Source: an uncultured Polaribacter sp. (GTDB taxonomy: Bacteria > Bacteroidota > Bacteroidia > Flavobacteriales > Flavobacteriaceae). From it: a stretch of DNA of 64,000 nucleotides. The stretch is from contig OX044355.1 of NCBI GenBank assembly GCA_943846595.1, forward strand, positions 1,515,501 to 1,579,500. Direction: 5' to 3'. Shown here in pieces: positions 34,928 through 43,548 of the stretch. A program made the position numbers and the translations under genes. Position 1 is the first letter of the stretch. Each line of letters begins with the position of its first letter. Below the pieces are notes generated by a model. It made no database searches. It worked only from the letters and a program-made list of their open reading frames with translations, and was not told the origin of the DNA.

Positions 34928-35392
34928 ATGAAAAAAACAATAACATTATTCGCTTTAATTATTACCGCTCCTCTTTTTAATTCATGTGATAATTCCAAAG
35001 CTGCATCAAAAATAGATGTAACGAATTTAGAGGTTGCAAAGAAAAGAGATGCAGAAATTAATAAAGGAGCAGCAAGTATTCGCTTCGATAAAACTGAATT
35101 TGATTTCGGAACTGTAAATGAAGGAGATATTGTTTCAACGACTTATAAGGTAACAAATTCTGGAAAAACAGATTTGATTATTACCAATGCAGAAGCATCT
35201 TGTGGTTGTACCGTTCCGGTTTGGCCAAAAGAAGCAATTAAACCCGGTGAAACGGCAGATATTGCAGTTAAATTTAATACAAAAGGAAAACCAAACAGAC
35301 AATCAAAAAACATCACTTTATCAACAAATACAGCTTTGGGTAAAGAAGTATTAAAGTTATCTGGAATGGTAATACCTACAACTAAAAAATAA
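34928..35392 (+). CDS. DUF1573 domain lipoprotein
   Basis: Exported lipoprotein of 154 residues. Leader MKKTITLFALIITAPLFNSC ends in a lipobox with Cys20, followed by a short linker. The DUF1573 domain (about 50-150), an Ig-like beta-sandwich, has the family hallmark FDFGTVNEGDIVSTTYKVTN and ASCGCTVPVWPKE with its CGC pair. DUF1573 proteins are common envelope proteins in Bacteroidota with no settled function. Placement between nusB and yajC is a conserved flavobacterial arrangement. The gene ends 4 bases before yajC. Confidence 0.88.
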   Translation: MKKTITLFALIITAPLFNSCDNSKAASKIDVTNLEVAKKRDAEINKGAASIRFDKTEFDFGTVNEGDIVSTTYKVTNSGKTDLIITNAEASCGCTVPVWPKEAIKPGETADIAVKFNTKGKPNRQSKNITLSTNTALGKEVLKLSGMVIPTTKK

Positions 35393-35396
35393 ATAT

Positions 35397-35714
35397 ATGT
35401 TTCAAGTGATTTTTTTACAAGCAGGTAGTGGATTAGATTTAAATATGTTCATGTTACCATTAGCATTAGTAGTGCTTTATTTCTTTATGATTCGTCCACA
35501 AATGAAACGTCAGAAAAAAGAGAAAGCCTTTCAACAAGAAATGGGTAAAGGAACAAAAGTGATTACTTCAAGTGGTATTCATGGGAAGGTTGTGGATGTA
35601 AATGATGCCGATAATACGGTAACGATAGAAACTGGAGCAGGAAAAATTAAATTTGAACGTTCTGCAATTTCTTTGGAGTTGAGCAAGAAATATTTGCCAA
35701 AAGAAAAAAAATAA
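35397..35714 (+). CDS. yajC: Preprotein translocase subunit YajC
   Basis: Small single-pass membrane subunit (105 residues) that associates with SecDF and the SecYEG translocon. One helix (about 17-35, LPLALVVLYFFMIRPQMK) is followed by the cytoplasmic domain with RPQMKRQKKEKAFQQEMGKGTKVITSSGIHGKVV, the classic YajC pattern. It starts 4 bases after the DUF1573 stop and is followed by a strong terminator. Confidence 0.95.
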   Translation: MFQVIFLQAGSGLDLNMFMLPLALVVLYFFMIRPQMKRQKKEKAFQQEMGKGTKVITSSGIHGKVVDVNDADNTVTIETGAGKIKFERSAISLELSKKYLPKEKK

Positions 35715-35732
35715 CTTTTTTTTACAGCATTT

Positions 35733-35760
35733 AAAAGTGAGCAATTTGCTCACTTTTTTT
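35733..35760 (+). terminator. Rho-independent terminator after yajC
   Basis: AAAAGTGAGCA-att-TGCTCACTTTT with further T: an 11-bp perfect stem and T tail, 19 bases after the yajC stop. It separates the nusB group from the YbbR-domain/coaE group. Confidence 0.88.
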
Positions 35761-35803
35761 TTGTACCTACTTTTTGTGTAAATTGCATTCAAAATAAATC
35801 CTA

Positions 35804-36742
35804 TTGAAATTCACTAAAAACATCCCTAAAACCTTTTTTGTATTTCTGACATTGTCTTTGCTAATTTGGTTGCTGATTTCGCTATCAAAGGAATACGTAG
35901 CGCAGGTTTCTCTAAATGTTTCTTATGAAGCACTTCCTCAAAACCAATTGCTACAAGCAGCCCCCAAAGAAGAAATTCAAATCATTGCAAGAGGAACAGG
36001 TTTTAAAATACTCTCTACACGGTTTTTTAATCATAGTGTTCAATTTAAAACGAATAACTTATCAAAAAAAGGAAACGAAAAATATTTCTTTTTAGCATCC
36101 AATCAAAAAATACACGTCCAAAAACAATTGGTCTCTGGACTCTTATTAGAGGCTTTTTTGATGGATACGATCTATTTAGAGATTGGAAACCTAGTTTCAA
36201 AAAAAGTCCCCGTTATCTCTAATTTGAAAATCGATTATCATATCGGTTTTGATGCTTTAAAACCCTTAGAAATTAAGCCTGACACTATTTTGGTTTCGGG
36301 GCCTGAAAACCAAATAAAAGGGATAGAGAGTTTGTCTTTTGCTCCGCTACTTCTAGAGAATGTAAGCGTTAATTTCTCAAAAAAAGTACCTCTTTTAGTT
36401 CCTGAAAACCTCAAGAATGTCAGCTATAATAAACGTGAAGTCGTTGTAAACGGATATGTAGAAAAATATACTGAAGGTAGTTTTTCGATCCCCTTTACCG
36501 TTAAAAATCTCGCTGATAATTTAAATATTACGACTTTCTCTAAGGAAGTGAAAGTTGTTTTTAAAGTAGATTTACCGAGATTTAATCAAGTAAAAGAAAG
36601 TGCATTCACTGTTGTTTGTGATTATCGTGTTTCAGAAACAAATGGTTTTTCTTATTTGATTCCCAAAATTATTTCGAAACCAAATTTTGTTAAGAATGTA
36701 AAAATCATTCCAAATAAGATAGAATATTTAATTCAAAAATAA
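35804..36742 (+). CDS. YbbR-domain protein (CdaR-like)
   Basis: Membrane-anchored 312-residue protein: N-terminal helix (about 9-28, KTFFVFLTLSLLIWLLISLS) and extracytoplasmic YbbR-like beta repeats, one seen at LKPLEIKPDTILVSGPENQIKGIESLSF. YbbR/CdaR proteins regulate the diadenylate cyclase CdaA in Firmicutes; in Bacteroidota the same protein is linked with coaE and its role is unproven. The start codon is TTG at 35804. coaE starts one base after its stop, so they are translationally linked. Confidence 0.78.
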   Translation: MKFTKNIPKTFFVFLTLSLLIWLLISLSKEYVAQVSLNVSYEALPQNQLLQAAPKEEIQIIARGTGFKILSTRFFNHSVQFKTNNLSKKGNEKYFFLASNQKIHVQKQLVSGLLLEAFLMDTIYLEIGNLVSKKVPVISNLKIDYHIGFDALKPLEIKPDTILVSGPENQIKGIESLSFAPLLLENVSVNFSKKVPLLVPENLKNVSYNKREVVVNGYVEKYTEGSFSIPFTVKNLADNLNITTFSKEVKVVFKVDLPRFNQVKESAFTVVCDYRVSETNGFSYLIPKIISKPNFVKNVKIIPNKIEYLIQK

Positions 36743-36743
36743 G

Positions 36744-37322
36744 ATGATTGTAGGCCTTACAGGTGGTATTGGTAGCGGTAAAACAACTGTTTTGAATTTC
36801 TTTAAAGAATTTCAAAACGTTGCGGTCTACATTGCTGATGTTGAAGCCAAAATATTAATGAATAGTTCGCCCATTATTAGAGAAAAACTAATCAATTCGT
36901 TTGGTGAACAAGCCTTTATAGATCAGGATATAAATCGTGTATTTCTCTCAAAAATTGTTTTTAACGATAGGCAAAAACTACAAGCGCTCAATGCCATTGT
37001 TCATCCAGAAGTAGCCATTCATTTTAAGAATTTTGTCAATAAAAACAAGGATAAAGTCTATATTTTGTATGAAAATGCAATTTTATTTGAAACTAAGAAC
37101 GATCGATTTTGTGACTGTGTGATTACCGTTTACGCAGCACTAGAGGAACGGATTTCTAGAATAATTAAAAGAGATGCAACTTCTAGAGAGGCTATTTTAG
37201 ATCGAATGAAAAATCAGTTTTCAGATAAAAAAAAAATGATACAATCTCACTATGTGATTGACAATAATTCATTGAATTATACAAAAGAAGAAATTCATAG
37301 AATTCATAATTTTTTAACATAA
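36744..37322 (+). CDS. coaE: Dephospho-CoA kinase
   Basis: Catalyses the last step of coenzyme A synthesis, phosphorylating dephospho-CoA at the 3' hydroxyl with ATP. The 192 residues begin with the P-loop MIVGLTGGIGSGKTT (GGIGSGKT at 7-14) and include the adenylate-kinase-like landmarks YIADVEAK, HPEVAIHFKNF and LFETKNDRFCDCVITVYA. The Asp-Arg motif and lid region RIIKRDATSREAILDRM are intact. It is one base downstream of the YbbR-domain gene, a conserved pair in flavobacteria. Confidence 0.94.
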   Translation: MIVGLTGGIGSGKTTVLNFFKEFQNVAVYIADVEAKILMNSSPIIREKLINSFGEQAFIDQDINRVFLSKIVFNDRQKLQALNAIVHPEVAIHFKNFVNKNKDKVYILYENAILFETKNDRFCDCVITVYAALEERISRIIKRDATSREAILDRMKNQFSDKKKMIQSHYVIDNNSLNYTKEEIHRIHNFLT

Positions 37323-37431
37323 AAAGAAGCTTATTTTTTTGATTTCCTCTTTTTTTTCTTAAAATACTCTTAAAAAAACGTTTTTTATGTTAATAATAGT
37401 TAAAAACAATAACATGCAGTTTTTATTCAAC

Positions 37432-37439
37432 TAAATTTG
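37432..37439 (+). promoter_or_regulatory. Candidate -7 element touching the start of the sensor kinase gene
   Basis: TAAATTTG matches TAnnTTTG and ends only four bases before the annotated ATG at 37444. A start site the usual few bases downstream would make the message leaderless, or else translation begins at the next Met (37456). No clear TTG at -33. Confidence 0.35.
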
Positions 37440-37443
37440 ATTA

Positions 37444-39009
37444 ATGTCTAAGAAAATGTTTTTTTTGATTGTTTTTTTGATGAGTGTTTCGCTCGTTGGT
37501 ATTATTGCTGTTCAAGTATATTGGATAAATAATGCCCTCGAAAGTAAGAAAGCTCAATTCAATAAAGATGTTTTTAAAGCCCTTGTTGCCACTGCAGAAA
37601 GAATCAAAGAAAGTGAAAACGACAAATTGTATCAAAGACATAAAAGCGTTTTAGAGGACATTGAATTGGCCGACAAAGCCATGGTGAAAAACATATTAAT
37701 TCAACAATATGACAAAACTAAAAAGCAGCGTTTTTCTATAGGAACTACGATTTTAGAAGAAAATTTTAAAATTCCAACCTATTTCCTTGACAATGATTCT
37801 ATTTTAATAAAAAGAATAACGACTAAAAAAGATTTTTTCAGATCTATATCCATTAAAAAAGAAGGGGATTTATATGGTTCTAAAAGTGAAGAGCGATATT
37901 CGTATTCTTCCCGAAATAAAAAAGAAGAAAAGAGAAGTATTATTTCTGCTTTAAAAGAGATACGAGACAGTTTGCCTATTACCGAAAGGATTTCTAATCG
38001 TGAGTTAAATGAAACTTTAAGAGAAGAGTTAATTAAAAGAAATGTTTTGATTGATTATAAGTATGGTGTTTATAATAACGATGGCTTAGCAACCCCTTTA
38101 AAATCGGGTTATTATACGGTAAATACAAATGGAAATCAAGGGTATCCACTTTTAAGGAATGGTGCAGGGGGGTATTATAAACTCTTTATTACTTTTCCAA
38201 CAAGAAACAAATTAATTTTATCAGAAATTACAAACGTTCTACTACTGTCACTGCTTTTTATATTTATTATCATAATTGCTTTTTCTAGTTCTCTTTATCA
38301 ACTAATGAGACAGAAAAAAATTTCAGCAATAAAAACAGATTTTATTAACAATATGACCCATGAATTTAAAACACCAATTGCTACAATCAATTTAGCATTA
38401 GATTCAATTAAAAATCCAAAAATTATCAATGATACAGGTAAGGTCTTGCGCTATGTTCAAATGATTCGTGATGAAAATAAACGAATGCATGCTCAGGTAG
38501 AGAATGTGTTGAGAATTTCTAGATTACAAAAGGATCAACTTGAAATTCAAAAAGAGATTATTGATGGTCATGATGTCATAGTAGATGCCATTACGCACAT
38601 TAGCCTGCTCATTAAAGATCGAGGGGGAGTAATAAGCACTCACTTTAAAGCGTTAACCTCAGAGATATCTGCCAATCAATTTCATTTGACAAATGTGATT
38701 GTTAATATCTTAGAAAATGCATTAAAATATTCTGAAGGCCCTCCAAATATCGAAGTGCATTCAGAAAGTACCAATGCATATTTTGTCATTAGCGTAAAGG
38801 ATGAAGGGATAGGAATGAGTAAGAATGTTCAGAAAAACGTTTTTCAAAAATTCTATAGAGAAGAACGTGGAAATATTCATAATGTCAAAGGTCATGGTTT
38901 AGGGCTCGCGTATGTTAAGGAAATTGTTGAAAAACATCATGGAACCGTTTTTGTAGAAAGCGAAAAAGGAAAAGGAAGCATATTTACAGTAAAATTACCA
39001 ATAATTTAA
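37444..39009 (+). CDS. Sensor histidine kinase (RprX-like, no HAMP)
   Basis: Inner-membrane sensor kinase of 521 residues. Helix 1 at about 5-26, a periplasmic sensor of about 235 residues rich in charged coil, helix 2 at 262-284, then directly the HisKA H-box FINNMTHEFKTPIATINLALDS (His306) without a HAMP domain. The ATPase domain has the N-box NVIVNILENALKYS, G1 DEGIGMS and G2 GHGLGLAYVKEIVEKHHG. The paired response regulator begins 14 bases downstream. Architecture and order resemble the Bacteroides RprX/RprY pair; the signal is unknown. Confidence 0.88.
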   Translation: MSKKMFFLIVFLMSVSLVGIIAVQVYWINNALESKKAQFNKDVFKALVATAERIKESENDKLYQRHKSVLEDIELADKAMVKNILIQQYDKTKKQRFSIGTTILEENFKIPTYFLDNDSILIKRITTKKDFFRSISIKKEGDLYGSKSEERYSYSSRNKKEEKRSIISALKEIRDSLPITERISNRELNETLREELIKRNVLIDYKYGVYNNDGLATPLKSGYYTVNTNGNQGYPLLRNGAGGYYKLFITFPTRNKLILSEITNVLLLSLLFIFIIIIAFSSSLYQLMRQKKISAIKTDFINNMTHEFKTPIATINLALDSIKNPKIINDTGKVLRYVQMIRDENKRMHAQVENVLRISRLQKDQLEIQKEIIDGHDVIVDAITHISLLIKDRGGVISTHFKALTSEISANQFHLTNVIVNILENALKYSEGPPNIEVHSESTNAYFVISVKDEGIGMSKNVQKNVFQKFYREERGNIHNVKGHGLGLAYVKEIVEKHHGTVFVESEKGKGSIFTVKLPII

Positions 39010-39023
39010 AAAAAAGAAAGATC

Positions 39024-39725
39024 ATGGGAAGTAAAAGAATTTTATTAGTTGAAGACGATCCGAATTTTGGAACCGTTTTAAAAGATTATCTAGGGTTAAA
39101 TGATTATCATGTAACACACGCTAAGGACGGTATAGAAGGTCTGATTATGTTTAAAAACAATTCGTATGACTTGTGTATTTTAGATGTAATGATGCCGCGA
39201 AAAGATGGTTTCTCTTTAGCACAAGATATTCGAGCAACCGACAAAGAAGTGCCAATTATTTTCTTAACAGCAAAAACATTAAAAGAAGATGTTTTAAAAG
39301 GGTATTCTGTTGGTGCAGATGATTATTTAAACAAACCATTTGATTCGGAAGTATTATTATATAAAATTAAAGCAATTTTACAGAGAAAAGAGTCAGATAA
39401 ATCGTCTGATTCAGAACAATTTGAATTTGCAATTGGACAATTTTACTTTAACTCTAAACTACGCCATTTGTCAATTGGTGAAAAAGGAGAACCACAAAAA
39501 CTATCACCAAAAGAAAGTAAATTATTAAGAATGTTAGCCATTCATAAAAATGATTTAATGCCAAGAGAACTGGCTTTGACCAAAATTTGGAGAGATGATA
39601 ATTACTTTACATCGAGAAGTATGGATGTTTATATTGCAAAATTGCGTAAATATTTAAAAAGTGACGATGGTGTTGAGATTTTAAACATTCATGGTGAAGG
39701 ATTTAGGTTGTTAGAAAAATCCTAA
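39024..39725 (+). CDS. OmpR-family response regulator (RprY-like)
   Basis: DNA-binding response regulator of 233 residues. Receiver domain: acidic pair Asp11/Asp12 in LVEDDPNF, phospho-acceptor Asp54 in CILDVMMP, Thr82 in FLTAKT and Lys104 in YLNKPF. The C-terminal winged helix (about 130-230) contains LSPKESKLLRMLAIHKNDLMPRELAL and SRSMDVYIAKLRKYL. It is phosphorylated by the kinase encoded immediately upstream and binds DNA as a dimer. Regulated genes cannot be read from this window. A terminator follows. Confidence 0.93.
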   Translation: MGSKRILLVEDDPNFGTVLKDYLGLNDYHVTHAKDGIEGLIMFKNNSYDLCILDVMMPRKDGFSLAQDIRATDKEVPIIFLTAKTLKEDVLKGYSVGADDYLNKPFDSEVLLYKIKAILQRKESDKSSDSEQFEFAIGQFYFNSKLRHLSIGEKGEPQKLSPKESKLLRMLAIHKNDLMPRELALTKIWRDDNYFTSRSMDVYIAKLRKYLKSDDGVEILNIHGEGFRLLEKS

Positions 39726-39754
39726 AATAGCGCCAACTAGAATACTATCCCTAC

Positions 39755-39788
39755 AAAAAACCTGATCGAAAATACGAGCAGGTTTTTT
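39755..39788 (+). terminator. Rho-independent terminator after the response regulator
   Basis: AAAAAACCTG, a 14-base loop, and CAGGTTTTTT with one more T: stem of 10 bp with a T tail, 29 bases after the stop of the response-regulator gene. Confidence 0.8.
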
Positions 39789-39830
39789 TATTGCATTTCA
39801 TTATCTAAAATTTAGTATTATTTTTACCTA

Positions 39831-40451
39831 ATGGCTGAGTTTATAAAAATATATGATGAAAATCCCAATCAAAAAGAGATTGATAAAGTTGTAAAAGTTC
39901 TACAAAATGGGGGACTGGTCATTTACCCAACAGATACTGTCTATGGTTTAGGGTGTGATATTACCAAAATAAAAGCCATCGAGAAAATTGCTAAAATAAA
40001 AGGAATTAAGATTGAAAAATCTAATTTTTCATTTGTATGTAATAGTTTAAGTCATTTATCGGATTATGTAAAACAGATAGATTCGGTTACATTTAAATTG
40101 TTGAAAAGAGCGCTGCCTGGTCCTTATACATTTATTTTGCCAGGAAGTCAGAATTTACCAAAAGCATTCAAAAAGAAAAAAACAGTAGGGATTCGAATTC
40201 CGGACAATTCGATAATTAGAACGCTGGTTGCAGCCTTAGGCAATCCAATTATTACCACTTCCATCAAAGATGATGACGATATTTTAGAATACACAACCGA
40301 TCCTGAATTGATTTTTGAGAAATGGCAGCATCTTGTAGATATTGTAATAGATGGTGGGTATGGAGGCAACCTTGCGTCTACAATTATAGATTTAACTACA
40401 GATGAACCCACCGTTGTTAGAGAAGGGAAAGGAAGCTTAGATGTTTTGTGA
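39831..40451 (+). CDS. L-threonylcarbamoyladenylate synthase (Sua5/YciO/YrdC family)
   Basis: Enzyme of 206 residues that makes threonylcarbamoyl-AMP from threonine, bicarbonate and ATP for the t6A37 modification of ANN-decoding tRNAs. The family core is clear: GGLVIYPTDTVYGLGCDITK (about 28-47), KIKGIKIEKSNFSFVC, LPGPYTFILPGS, VGIRIPDN and STIIDLTTDEPTVVREGKG. It lacks the C-terminal Sua5 extension, so it is of the short YrdC/YciO type; YciO paralogues of unclear role remain an alternative. It is monocistronic and converges with a glycosyltransferase gene. Confidence 0.87.
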   Translation: MAEFIKIYDENPNQKEIDKVVKVLQNGGLVIYPTDTVYGLGCDITKIKAIEKIAKIKGIKIEKSNFSFVCNSLSHLSDYVKQIDSVTFKLLKRALPGPYTFILPGSQNLPKAFKKKKTVGIRIPDNSIIRTLVAALGNPIITTSIKDDDDILEYTTDPELIFEKWQHLVDIVIDGGYGGNLASTIIDLTTDEPTVVREGKGSLDVL

Positions 40452-40483
40452 TTGTAAGCTAGGCATATTAAAACGAATCCTTT

Positions 40484-41482
40484 TTATTTTAAATCCTTAA
40501 ATTTTTTTCTTCTCATTATAAAATATTGCCATACAATACTCGTATGGATATTATAGTTCACTTTTTTTTGAAGCTTCTTTCGTTTTCTAAGAAATTTAAA
40601 GAAATTTTTATAAAAACTAAGATGTGCTTTTAAAATGGCAAATGTATGGATAGGTCTCAATTCAATCAAAAATTTCAATCCCGCAATTCCATCTAATAAT
40701 AACCGAAAAAAGATGAGGAATAAAAACCATTTTTTAGGAACGTTTTTTACAATATTTAAAAGGTTGTTTCTGAAGTTTAAATAGGTTTTATGCGGGTTTG
40801 TTTCTTGTAAAGTAGCACCACCAACATGATAAACTGTAGATGTACCAACATATTTAACAGCCAGGCTAATATTTTGTGTTCTCCAACAAAGATCTATTTC
40901 TTCTTGATGCGCAAAATAATCTTCGTCAAAGCCATTTAATTGATGGTACACATTTGCGCGAATAAAAAAACAAGCACCAGAAGCCCAAAAAATATCAGTA
41001 ACATCATTAAACTGATGGTTGTCTACTTCTAGATTATTAAAAATTCGTCCTCTACAATATGGATACCCAAAAAAATCGATAAAACCACCACCAGCACCAG
41101 CATATTCAAATTTCTTTTGATTTTTAAAATCTAAAATTTTGGGCTGAATAATCGCTGTGTTTTTTTCCTTTTTAAAAACCTCCAAAATAGGAGGTAACCA
41201 GTTTTTTGTCACAGCAACATCAGAATTGATAAGACAATAAATATCAGCTTCAATGGATTGAAGTGCATTATTATATCCTTTTGCATACCCTCCGTTTAAA
41301 ACATTTTCAACAATATTTACCGCTGGAAAAAATTCTTTTACAAAGGCAATAGATGCATCCGTAGAAGCATTGTCAGCAACATAAATTACAGCTTCCTTTG
41401 CGCTGAAATTTACGATCGATGGTAAAAACTGTTCTAAGAGTTTTTCTCCATTCCAATTTAATATGACAATTGCTGTTTTCAA
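40484..41482 (-). CDS. Family 2 glycosyltransferase (rhamnosyltransferase-like)
   Basis: GT-A fold glycosyltransferase of 332 residues using a nucleotide-sugar donor, probably in surface polysaccharide or glycoprotein assembly. Landmarks: TAIVILNWNGEKLLEQFLP (3-21), VADNASTD (35-42), LINSDVAV (84-91; NSD in place of DxD), acceptor-side DIFWASGACFFIRA and FDEDYFAHQEEIDLCWR. A hydrophobic segment near 255-275 and a very basic tail (FLRKRKKLQKKV) suggest membrane association. It is not in a polysaccharide gene cluster. Confidence 0.87.
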   Translation of the reverse strand: MKTAIVILNWNGEKLLEQFLPSIVNFSAKEAVIYVADNASTDASIAFVKEFFPAVNIVENVLNGGYAKGYNNALQSIEADIYCLINSDVAVTKNWLPPILEVFKKEKNTAIIQPKILDFKNQKKFEYAGAGGGFIDFFGYPYCRGRIFNNLEVDNHQFNDVTDIFWASGACFFIRANVYHQLNGFDEDYFAHQEEIDLCWRTQNISLAVKYVGTSTVYHVGGATLQETNPHKTYLNFRNNLLNIVKNVPKKWFLFLIFFRLLLDGIAGLKFLIELRPIHTFAILKAHLSFYKNFFKFLRKRKKLQKKVNYNIHTSIVWQYFIMRRKKFKDLK

Positions 41483-41598
41483 GGGTGCAAACTTACAGTT
41501 TATAAATTAGTTTATTTCTTATTTACAATTAATAAATGTAGGGATCTTTTGTACTGATTACTTTTAGATTCCTATGCGATATTTTTAATATTGAGAAT

Positions 41599-42051
41599 CT
41601 ATAATCGTATATAATCGGGGATTTCTTTTAAGAAAATATACGTTTCATTTTTAAAATCCATTTTACAATAAAAATGTTCTAATCCATTAGTAACGATTAA
41701 ATAATTGGCTTTTAGTTTTAAATTATAACGTGCAATTTGGTCAAAAGTTGCTTGCGTTATTTTAATACTCGGAGCTTTGCATTCAACAATAATTTCAGGA
41801 TTACCAGCAGTATTAAAAACTAAAATATCGGTTCTTTTTTTTCGGTTATTGAGGACGAGCTGTTTTTCAACCGCGATCAAAGACCTTGGGTATCTCTTTT
41901 CTTCAATTAAATAAGAGACATAATGCTGCCGTACCCATTCTTCGGGAGTTAGTACCACATATTTTTTTCTCAAATTATCAAAAATAAGTGTCTTATTTTC
42001 ATTACTTTTGAGTTTGAATTTATAGGTTGGTAGCTTAAGTTCTTGCATCAA
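41599..42051 (-). CDS. Orphan HsdR N-terminal-like nuclease-domain protein
   Basis: Small 150-residue protein matching only the N-terminal nuclease region of type I restriction subunit R. PD-(D/E)XK-type residues are visible: Asp75 in RTDILVF, Glu90 and Lys92 in IIVECKAP, and Gln105 in FDQIARYN. No helicase part, HsdM or HsdS exists nearby, so it is not a restriction system by itself. The gene is divergent from holA with 14 bases between the starts, an arrangement I recall as common in Flavobacteriaceae, suggesting a housekeeping DNA-repair or replication role. No function is established. Confidence 0.78.
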   Translation of the reverse strand: MMQELKLPTYKFKLKSNENKTLIFDNLRKKYVVLTPEEWVRQHYVSYLIEEKRYPRSLIAVEKQLVLNNRKKRTDILVFNTAGNPEIIVECKAPSIKITQATFDQIARYNLKLKANYLIVTNGLEHFYCKMDFKNETYIFLKEIPDYIRL

Positions 42052-42065
42052 TCAAAAGTAATAAA

Positions 42066-43067
42066 ATGAACGAAATTAACACCATTGTTTCCGATATAAA
42101 AAAAGGGAATTTAAAACCCATTTATTTCTTAATGGGCGAGGAGTCTTACTATATAGATAAGATTTCTGATTTTATCGAAGAAACAGTTTTGGATGAAGCT
42201 GAAAAAGGATTTAACCAGCAAGTAATGTATGGACGGGATGCTACGATTGAAGATATTGTGGGTGCTGCTAAACGCTATCCGATGATGGCAGAACGTCAGG
42301 TTTTGATTGTAAAAGAAGCGCAAGATTTAAGTAGGAATATAGAAAAGCTAGTTTCCTATGCAGAAAACCCCCAGCCAACAACGGTCTTAGTACTGAACTA
42401 CAAATACAAAAAATTAGACAAGCGAAAAAAATTATACAAGGTAATTGCAAAATCTGGATTGATTTTAGAGAGTAAGAAGTTGTATGAAAATCAAGTTTCA
42501 GATTGGATTCGCAGAGTTTTAAGCGGTAAAAATTATCAGGTAGAACCGAAAGCTGCACAAATGTTGGTGGAGTTTTTAGGAACTAATCTGAGTAAGATTT
42601 CAAATGAATTGGAGAAGTTAATGCTAATTCTACCCGAGGGCACTATTATTAGTCCTACCCACATTGAAGAAAACATTGGTATTTCTAAAGACTATAATAA
42701 TTTTGAGTTAAGAAAAGCTGTAGGAGAGAAGAACGTGGTAAAAGCGAATCGAATTATCGCTTATTTTGCAGAGAATCCTAAGAACAATCCTTTGGTAATG
42801 ACAATTTCATTGCTCAATAGTTTTTTTACACAACTTTTACTTTTTCATAGTTTAGACGATCGATCTAAAAATTCGGTTGCAAAAATGTTGGGTGTCAACC
42901 CCTTTTTTGTTGATGAATATTTCCTTGCAGCTAGGAATTATCCCATGCGAAAAGTAGCACAGGTAATTGCTTTTTTAAGAGATGCAGACATCAAAAGTAA
43001 AGGAGTGGGTGCCAATCAAACCCATAAAGACATATTAAAGGAATTGTTATTTAAAATTCTGCATTAA
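42066..43067 (+). CDS. holA: DNA polymerase III subunit delta
   Basis: Clamp-loader subunit that opens the beta ring. The 333 residues show the N-terminal AAA-like domain (NLKPIYFLMGEESYYIDKI near 15-33, then PMMAERQVLIVKEAQDL near 75-91), a helical lid and the C-terminal collar domain (MTISLLNSFFTQLLLFHSL, AARNYPMRKVAQVIAFLRDADIKSKGVG). The weak P-loop is normal for delta, which does not hydrolyse ATP. It is divergent from the HsdR-N-like gene and is followed after 2 bases by the DUF1569 gene. Confidence 0.92.
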   Translation: MNEINTIVSDIKKGNLKPIYFLMGEESYYIDKISDFIEETVLDEAEKGFNQQVMYGRDATIEDIVGAAKRYPMMAERQVLIVKEAQDLSRNIEKLVSYAENPQPTTVLVLNYKYKKLDKRKKLYKVIAKSGLILESKKLYENQVSDWIRRVLSGKNYQVEPKAAQMLVEFLGTNLSKISNELEKLMLILPEGTIISPTHIEENIGISKDYNNFELRKAVGEKNVVKANRIIAYFAENPKNNPLVMTISLLNSFFTQLLLFHSLDDRSKNSVAKMLGVNPFFVDEYFLAARNYPMRKVAQVIAFLRDADIKSKGVGANQTHKDILKELLFKILH

Positions 43068-43069
43068 CA

Positions 43070-43528
43070 ATGACCATGAAAAACATATTTAACGCAGTTG
43101 AAGCTGAAGAAGTAATTGGTAGAATAGAAAAATTAACAGTTACATCCCTCCCAAAATGGGGAAGCATGTCCGTCTCCAAAATGCTGGCACATTGTTGTGT
43201 GACCTATGAAATGGTGTATACAGACAAGTACCCAAGACCGAATCGATTGACCCGCTTGATTTTGAGGAAATTCATTAAGAATAGTGTCGTTTCAGAAAAA
43301 GCTTATCCAAAAAACGGAAAGACAGCTACAGCGTTTATCATAAAAAAGGATCCAGTTTTTGATACTGAAAAGGCACGTCTAATAGCGTTTATAAAACAAA
43401 CACAAGCATCGGGTGCAGCTGCTTTTGAAGGCAGAAATTCCCATTCTTTTGGTCGCTTAACAGCCAAAGAATGGAATGTTTTATTTTACAAACACTTAGC
43501 ACATCATTTAACGCAATTTGGCGTTTAA
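43070..43528 (+). CDS. DUF1569 family protein (DinB-like)
   Basis: Soluble 152-residue protein of DUF1569, a branch of the DinB/YfiT four-helix metal-binding superfamily. It opens MTMKNIFNAVEAEEVIGRI, has WGSMSVSKMLAHCCVTYEM (about 35-53; His as likely metal ligand) and ends FYKHLAHHLTQFGV with a His cluster. Members may act as thiol- or sulfur-dependent transferases, but the substrate is unknown. It starts 2 bases after holA and ends 20 bases before the SOUL gene, so the three genes are probably co-transcribed. Confidence 0.78.
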   Translation: MTMKNIFNAVEAEEVIGRIEKLTVTSLPKWGSMSVSKMLAHCCVTYEMVYTDKYPRPNRLTRLILRKFIKNSVVSEKAYPKNGKTATAFIIKKDPVFDTEKARLIAFIKQTQASGAAAFEGRNSHSFGRLTAKEWNVLFYKHLAHHLTQFGV

Positions 43529-43548
43529 AATTTTTTAAAACAAGAATT

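Noticed and set aside
37373-37386. Perfect palindrome AAAAAACGTTTTTT after coaE
   Set aside because: It has no loop and is made almost wholly of A and T runs, so neither a terminator nor an operator can be supported.
41599-42051. Type I restriction system
   Set aside because: Only the HsdR N-terminal-like domain is present; there is no helicase, HsdM or HsdS in the window.
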